A DNA stretch of 64,000 nucleotides from Protopterus annectens. Lineage: Eukaryota > Chordata > Ceratodontiformes > Protopteridae. The notes under the pieces are model-generated. The model was not told where the DNA came from. It saw only the letters and a program-made list of their open reading frames with translations, and searched no databases. This document shows positions 58,933 to 64,000 of this stretch, piece after piece. The DNA lies in contig NC_056733.1 in assembly GCF_019279795.1 (NCBI RefSeq), positions 1,423,912,706-1,423,976,705 of the forward strand. The letters are read 5' to 3'. The position numbers were made by a program, and so were the translations under genes. How positions within the stretch are numbered: position 1 is the first letter of the stretch; each line of letters opens with the position of its first letter.

Positions 58933-59027
58933 CTCTGGATTGACCTCTGCCTCTTGGGCGCCTATTCCAGCCTCTCTGTGCTCTGGTAGTGTCTGGAAAG
59001 GACCAATTCTTGGAAGGCCAGTTCCTA

Positions 59028-60656
59028 CTAAACCTTGGAGGCTGGACCTGTAAGAAATCCTTGACTGTCTGGACAGATTTTGCTTTCTTCCACCTTCTTC
59101 AGCACTTGCTGTGCAGGGGAGCCAAACAAATTGTGTTTATCCATGGGAGCATCTAGGAGCTTTGATTTTACATGGTCTGGTAAGGACTGCTCTTTTAACC
59201 ATGCATGCCTTCTGATCACTGTACCAGTCATAGCTGATCTAAAGGAAGCCCCCAGTGCATCATAGCCGCATTTTAAGGAATGATTACTGACCTGCTGAAT
59301 GTTATGTACCATTTCCTGAAGAGACTTTCGGTCTAAAGGTTCAGGCGAGGACAGTTTTTTAGTTAACTGGTCTAACATAAATTCCTGATACTGAATCATA
59401 TGGAATTGACAGTTTAAGGCCCTAGCCGAAAGAGTAGCAGAAGTATAAACTTTTTTACCCCATCTCTCTAAAGCCCTAGATTCCCTTTCAGAGGGGAGTG
59501 GGTTTTTGGTAGAGGTAGCTGCTACAGCCTTGGGGCCCTGTGAAATAGTTTCAGGATCTGCAAAAGGAGCCTTATACAAGTGATTGTGTGTGTCCGGAAC
59601 CCTGTAGTATCTGTCGGGCTTAGCAGGGGCTGGAGGAAGTGAATCAGGAGCAGTACAAGCATCATTAAATGCATCATCCACAACTGTAAGTACTGGAGGA
59701 ATGGCTAAAGGTCTATGCTGTGGTAAATGCAAAAAAGTCCTAAGCCTTTTCCTAGAGTCTGAAAAATCCTGGCCCTGCCATTGAAAGTGTTCCCTCATAG
59801 CATGCAAGGTTTCCCCAAAAGAAAATTCCTCAGGAGGAGAGGCAGAAGGTATGGAGTCTTCTGCATCAGAGTCCTCATATGGAGAATAAGGGCCTTCTGG
59901 AGGGTTAGTATTTTCTGAATCATCAGAGGAATAATCTGTAGAAACTGGCTCAGGGGGCTCTGCTCTAGGCCTCTTCTCTGGAGAGGGATGAGAGGCCCTG
60001 TCAGGGTGAGGCTGGGATTCCCTGATCAAAGAAATGAGATCTTCTGCAAGACTAAGCATTTGAGTACTAGAGCTAGGCCTGTGAGAGGGGGTTTTAGCAG
60101 GCACGGTCTTGGTTGATTTTGCTGCTTTAGCCCTGGCAAAAGCCTTAATTGACATGGATGCAGGGGGCCTAGCAGCTCCACGTGCAGGAGTAGATATATC
60201 TAAAGGGATAGTATCTGATAAATCCTGTGAACCTGTGAGAGCAGGTGGAATTTCAGTAGCAGATTCAGCCATGCTGGATGAGGCCTCGGTAGGAAGCAAG
60301 CTTTCGGCCGAAGGAAGAACCGTGGACTCGGTTTCAGCCGAACCGAGACACTCGCGTTGATTTAACCGCGGTTTCGGCCGAAACCGCTGAGTGTCGGTCC
60401 TTTTCCTTGCGCTTTTTAGCTAAATGTGAAGTCGGAGTCTCGGACGGCATGTTGTAAGCAAAGCGGGCGAAAACTCCTCTGCAAACTCCGACCGACGTCT
60501 AAGTGTCCGTCGGTTGAAAGAATCACAGGCTAGACAAGCTGCTACGTCGTGGTCTGGGCCTAAACAAGGTAGGCAGTAAGAGTGGAAATCTTTATGAGGT
60601 ATTTGTTTCCCACAAGTTAAACAGTTATTCACTTTTTCTGACATCGGCTGAGGCAA
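59028..60656 (-). pseudogene. DIRS gag-like gene (copy D), one frameshift, main frame of 423 codons
   Basis: The N-terminus (60656-60420) has MSEKVNNCLTCGKQIPHKDF and CLPCLGPDHD; it shifts frame near 60425. The main frame (60299-59028) is acidic and S/P-rich at first (SPYEDSDAEDSIPSASPPEE), then has FQWQGQDFSDSRKRLRTF, KPDRYYRVPDTHNHLY, DPETISQGPKAVA and GTVIRRHAWLKEQSLPDHVK. It ends FLTGPASKV. This is the longest intact gag frame of the four copies and the best reference for the family in this window. Confidence 0.85.
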
Positions 60657-60802
60657 GAAAGAGTCCCCAACGGGGTACTTAGCTTTTTAGAAGTCTTCGG
60701 TAGTAGCAATCTCTGGTTCTGACCGACCGGCACTTGCGAACAGCTTCTGCTTCGGGCGCCACGCGGCAAGAAAGACAGAGGAAAATGGCATCGGCTGATG
60801 CC

Positions 60803-60808
60803 TTTATA
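60803..60808 (-). promoter_or_regulatory. TATA-like box of DIRS copy D
   Basis: TATAAA on the minus strand in GGGTATAAAGGCATCAGCC, within the terminal repeat and upstream of gag, in the same relative position as in copies A and B. Confidence 0.45.
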
Positions 60809-60952
60809 CCCACTGAACTGCAGCTATGACGTCGGGTGAAGTGCGACATCAGCCAAGGCCAGACCCAGACTTTGGAATCCGGCCGACCGAAGGGCTGCCT
60901 GAGGCCAGGGCAACCCATTTGTTAAGACTGCAGATGCATCCTTGAAGGACAT

Positions 60953-61474
60953 CTGGGAAGAGGCTTTTTTTACAGATGTGTTCTTCAGGTTTGCCAACAC
61001 AAGCCTCCTGGGGAACATGTTATATATTATACACATTTGTGCATGTTTGCTACAGATCTGAAAGGCAGCAGTCAGTCAGACATTCACTAGCTACTTTCTG
61101 TGTTCTGTTTTGCTAACTGGGTAGGTTGTCCTGAATGTGTGCTGCTGCTGCAGGCAGCTGTAGTCTATAATATGTGTTCAGAAATGAATGCACATAATTC
61201 ACAGTTTCGGGTTAATTTTGGATTCTGTGCACACTGTTGAGTAACTGTGTTCTGCTTTTTACAAAGTACTTACACTAACACTTTCACATGGGCCAGTTTC
61301 TGCAGTGTGTACAGAGTCTGTACTGTAGATATAAGACATTATATAGTTAAAGTAGAACAGCTGGTGAATGGTGATGATGAATATGGTACATGTTTGTATG
61401 CATATCTGTGCTTCTGTGTAAGCCTAAGTCAGGTTTCTGTGTAATTGTGTCCCACACTCCCACCACCATGACAT
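60953..61474. other. Intron sequence of the hAT-type gene; no feature recognised
   Basis: Sequence between DIRS copy D and the second right-end repeat. No feature recognised. Confidence 0.35.
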
Positions 61475-61719
61475 ATTGCTTTTATAAGCTTGGAACGTTG
61501 CTAGAATGACAGGTTTTGTATTAGCAGCAACAGCATGCATTTTCCGAATGATATGAAGTCTGTAACTCAAATAAATGTCATTATTTAGTTACTCCAATCC
61601 AACCTTTAGTCATTTGCCAGCAAAAACCACACATTTTATGAGGGTCAAAAACCAAGAAGCAAAACATATGACAAAAAATCTGCACATTCTGTGAAAATGT
61701 GTACAGTTGAGAGGTATAG
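61475..61719 (+). repeat. hAT-like right-end repeat, copy 2
   Basis: This is the counterpart of 53030-53271 and ends CAGTTGAGAGGTATAG, close to the reverse complement of the left terminus at 49997. It ends only 130 bp before exon 2. Confidence 0.6.
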
Positions 61720-61849
61720 ATGCCCAAAGCATAATTTTTCTTAATCACCCTACCTCCAGTCCCAAGCCAGCTGACTCACCTAAAGTGTTTCATGTTTGTT
61801 TGTCTTACACTGACTGATTGCTGCATGATGGCATGTTTGGATTTTACAG

Positions 61850-61995
61850 GACTTCACAAAATAGTAGTTCTGATGCAGGTGCACCTGTAGCCCAACTTGG
61901 CTCAAGAAGCAAAAAGACCCCCAGAACCAGTGTGACCCCCATTAAGGAGTCCAAGGGTCAACTTGGGCATGCAGAGATGGCTGAAGGTGAAAAAG
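61850..61995 (+). pseudogene. hAT-type transposase, exon 2
   Basis: The acceptor TTTGGATTTTACAG precedes 61850 and the donor AAAAAG|GTAAGA follows 61995. Entering with two bases from exon 1, the frame reads TSQNSSSDAGAPVAQLGSRS, then KKTPRTSVTP, and ends with one base over. The exon is an open, disordered Ser/Lys-rich linker. Phase agreement at both ends supports it. Confidence 0.7.
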
Positions 61996-62572
61996 GTAAG
62001 ACCTGTTCTCTTCTCAGTAATATCCAAGCCTTCTAATACCTCAAACCTCTCTTGAGTTGTAGCTAGCTAGCATGGCATGTCCTTTCTTTTTATCATTAAC
62101 AGTTACCTTCTAATACTTCTATTAAAAATATTCATCTATTCCCTCTCCTTTACTCATAAAACAGTAATAGTATTAATTGAGAAGTTTTTTTCTGTTTTTA
62201 CAATTGTTAAAATTGTATTACTATGATTATTTAGTTACACATCTATGTTTATTGACCTATAATGTAAATATTTTCTATTTCTTTAAATGGATAATCTTAT
62301 TGTAATGTTTATGGAATGTGGAGCTTTTCTCCCGGCGGGCCTCGGCTACGCTGAAAATAGGTGATTTGATTTCCAGCTTAGTCGGACAATCTATCCCGGT
62401 CAGTAAATGTAAAATAAATAAAAATATCTCTGTGTTAGTAATATAATGTGGTTTACTTTCAGCATAATTTCTGTCATACTTGGGGAGGTTAAGTAGTTTT
62501 TTTTTTCATTTTACAAGTAGATCAGGTGGTGACTCAGGTCCAGGAAAAAAATAATGTCTTCTTCATTTCAAG
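61996..62572 (+). other. hAT gene intron 2 with an L2/CR1-like LINE 3' tail
   Basis: At about 62300-62430 the sequence GGGCCTCGGCTACGCTGAAA, then AATCTATCCCGGTCAGTAAA and an AAAATAAATAAA tail, is the 3' end of an L2/CR1-like LINE. A similar terminus ends the LINE at 27.9 kb. The rest of the intron is AT-rich. Confidence 0.6.
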
Positions 62573-62677
62573 CTGCACCAGTAGCACTACCATCCACAAG
62601 CAGTGCAAGTGAGGAGGACCCAGTAATCATCACCACCCATGAGCAACCAGAAGCAGAGACACCTAAAGATGGAAAAG
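62573..62677 (+). pseudogene. hAT-type transposase, exon 3
   Basis: The acceptor TTCATTTCAAG ends at 62572 and the donor GGAAAAG|GTATTG follows 62677. One base carried from exon 2 completes Ala, and the frame reads APVALPSTSSASEEDPVIIT, then THEQPEAETPKDGK, with one base over. It is acidic and Pro-rich and probably a linker before the zinc finger. Confidence 0.7.
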
Positions 62678-62800
62678 GTATTGGGCATTCTCAGTCTCTC
62701 TCTCTCATATTTCTTTACTAGTAGGAGTAGTAAAATCTGAGATAATCAATGTCTTCATCTTCATGCTTACTTACAGAAGTTTTTTGTGCTTATTTAACAG

Positions 62801-64000
62801 GTCATGTTGATAAAAAAAAAGAGAAGACCGTCTTCATTCCAAGCAGCTTGGAAGATGCCATTTGATTGGCTAAGTGAGAGCAAGGTTGGGCAAGGGTATG
62901 CATTCTGCAAAGTGTGTCACTGCAACATTAGTATTGGCCATGGAGGACGCCATGATCTGCACAGGCACAAAGATAAATGCAAAGCAGGCATCTGGAAGGA
63001 AAGTGACAGATATGTTTGCCTCCCAAGCCTGACAGGCAAGTATAGCTCAGAAAGTAATAAGCGCTGAAGTGGATTTCATTTTCACACTTGCAGAGCACAA
63101 CCTGCCCTTTAGTGCTGCAGATCATCTGCTGAAACACATGAAAAAATACTACGGTGATCATGAAGTGTTGAAGAAGGTGAGCTGTGGGGCGACTAAGTCT
63201 GCATGAATTGCATGTGATGTCCTGGGTCCAAAATATCAGGATGATACAGCAGCTGTTTGTCGGAAGCAGCCTTCTTGCATTTATTTAGATCAGAGCACTG
63301 ATATGGGGGATAATAAACTCCTTGTGATTCTAGTTGGATTTTTTGACCAAGCAAAGGGTAGAAATGTTGTTCGGTTCTTAGACATGCCCAACTGTGTGGT
63401 AGCTACAGGTGAAGCGATATACAACTGCCTTATGGAAACTCTTCACAGATTCAGTATTCCAGTAAATAATTTGGCTGCATACTCCTCAGACAATGCTGCA
63501 GTCATGGTTGGTAAATACAATTCTGTACTGTCACGATAAAAAGACCGTCAATCCTGATCTCTTCAGTATGGGTTGCCTGTGCCATATAGCACACCTTTGC
63601 ATCAAATCAGGTTTGAAAGCAGTGAAATCACACGTAGAAGAGTTAATATCCGACATTTATTATCACTTTTCACATAGTGCACAGAGGCAACAGAAGCTAA
63701 ATGAATTTGCATTGTTTGTTGACATTGAGCCAGTTGTACTTATCCGACATACCCCACTCATTGGCAGAGTCTTCACAAAGTTATAAAGCGAATACTGGAC
63801 CTGTGGCCTGCACTTTTATCATACTTCCAATTGTTTGAGCCCCGGTCACACAGAATAGACCTCATAACAGAATGGCTGAATAATCATCAGGTAAAACTGA
63901 TATTCCTTTTCCTGAAGTATGCTATGGAGTCTCTCCTTAACTTCAATGTGCAATTGCGGGCCAGAAGTAGTCAACTTTTAACTCTGTAAGCTAACATCAC
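62801..64000 (+). pseudogene. hAT-type transposase, exon 4: BED-like zinc finger and RNase-H-fold core, truncated by window edge
   Basis: Entering in phase with exon 3, the frame breaks at a run of nine A (62812-62820); one base fewer would keep it open. The next frame (62804-63067) has a BED-like finger, FCKVCHCNISIG with a downstream HRHKDKC. After a shift near 63040 comes AEVDFIFTLAEHNLPFSAAD, and then DQSTDMGDNKLLVILVGFFD at about 63290, a hAT 'D-x-S/T-D' core box. NVVRFLDMPNCVVATGEAIY and LAAYSSDNAAVMVGKYNSVL follow. After another shift come GCLCHIAHLCIKSGLKAVKS and, near the window end, KRILDLWPALLSYF. A TGA near 63205 and at least four frameshifts show decay. The C-terminal dimerisation region lies outside. 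Confidence 0.85.

Larger units (their letters stand above)
55411..60952 (-). mobile_element. DIRS-type retrotransposon, copy D, nearly complete, best-preserved gag
   Basis: Layout is gag (59028-60656), RT-RNase H (56950-58932), recombinase (55990-56920), minus strand. The left end starts AGTACAGTTTTGTACC and the right end finishes TTGAAGGACAT. The termini share about 170 bp in inverted form, including CAGTTCAGCGGGTATAAAGG. The internal region at 55809-55900 matches both ends across TGTACTATGTCC. Its terminal sequence (AGATGCATCC) differs from copies B and C, so it is a third subfamily. Long open frames suggest it is the youngest copy here. It lies inside the first intron of the hAT-type gene, in antisense. 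Confidence 0.93.

Overview
This window reads as a piece of a repeat-rich vertebrate genome, most likely an amphibian or another large-genome lineage. The signs are one host gene exon with long non-coding flanks, several DIRS-type tyrosine-recombinase retrotransposons, a Penelope-like element, hAT-type DNA transposons, L2/CR1-like LINE remnants, minisatellites and a 500-N assembly gap. The sequence alone does not fix the species.

Host gene. The only convincing host coding sequence is a 2,685-bp exon on the minus strand at 9129-11813. It encodes the first 895 residues of a SHROOM1-type (Apx-type) protein, with the Shroom-family GDSAYSSFS motif and an ASD1 actin-binding region. The exon starts without a PDZ domain and ends at a phase-0 GT donor. 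The C-terminal ASD2 exons were not found; they should lie to the left, beyond base 1. Sequence right of 11945 would then be upstream intron or 5' flank.

Mobile elements by region. 1-933: the gag end of a DIRS element, followed directly by a (CA)n run and a 1.1-kb minisatellite of 33-bp units. 2.2-9.1 kb: old repeats, including a Penelope-type terminal-repeat relic, a SINE relic, 25-bp, ~200-bp and ~118-bp repeats, and one hAT-like end. 12.3-17.85 kb: a nearly complete DIRS element (B). 18.8-23.9 kb: a nearly complete Penelope-like element (RT plus GIY-YIG nuclease) with terminal repeats; its left repeat carries a 450-bp hAT MITE with an 8-bp target duplication. 24.9-27.9 kb: two LINE remnants. 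31.0-36.5 kb: DIRS element C. 36.5-45.9 kb: mostly unannotatable sequence with a 24/26-bp minisatellite and two short perfect hairpins. 45.89-46.39 kb: gap. 46.4-50.0 kb: a TG/CA-rich stretch with one short ORF. 50.0 kb to the window end: a decayed hAT-type transposon. Its transposase exons at 52.3, 61.85, 62.57 and 62.80 kb join in frame at GT-AG sites, and its 9.4-kb first intron contains DIRS element D (55.4-60.95 kb).

All four DIRS copies lie on the minus strand. Copies B, C and D keep the DIRS layout: gag, then RT-RNase H, then tyrosine recombinase, inverted termini, and an internal complementary region matching the joined ends. All three complete copies carry frameshifts or stops, so none looks autonomous as sequenced.
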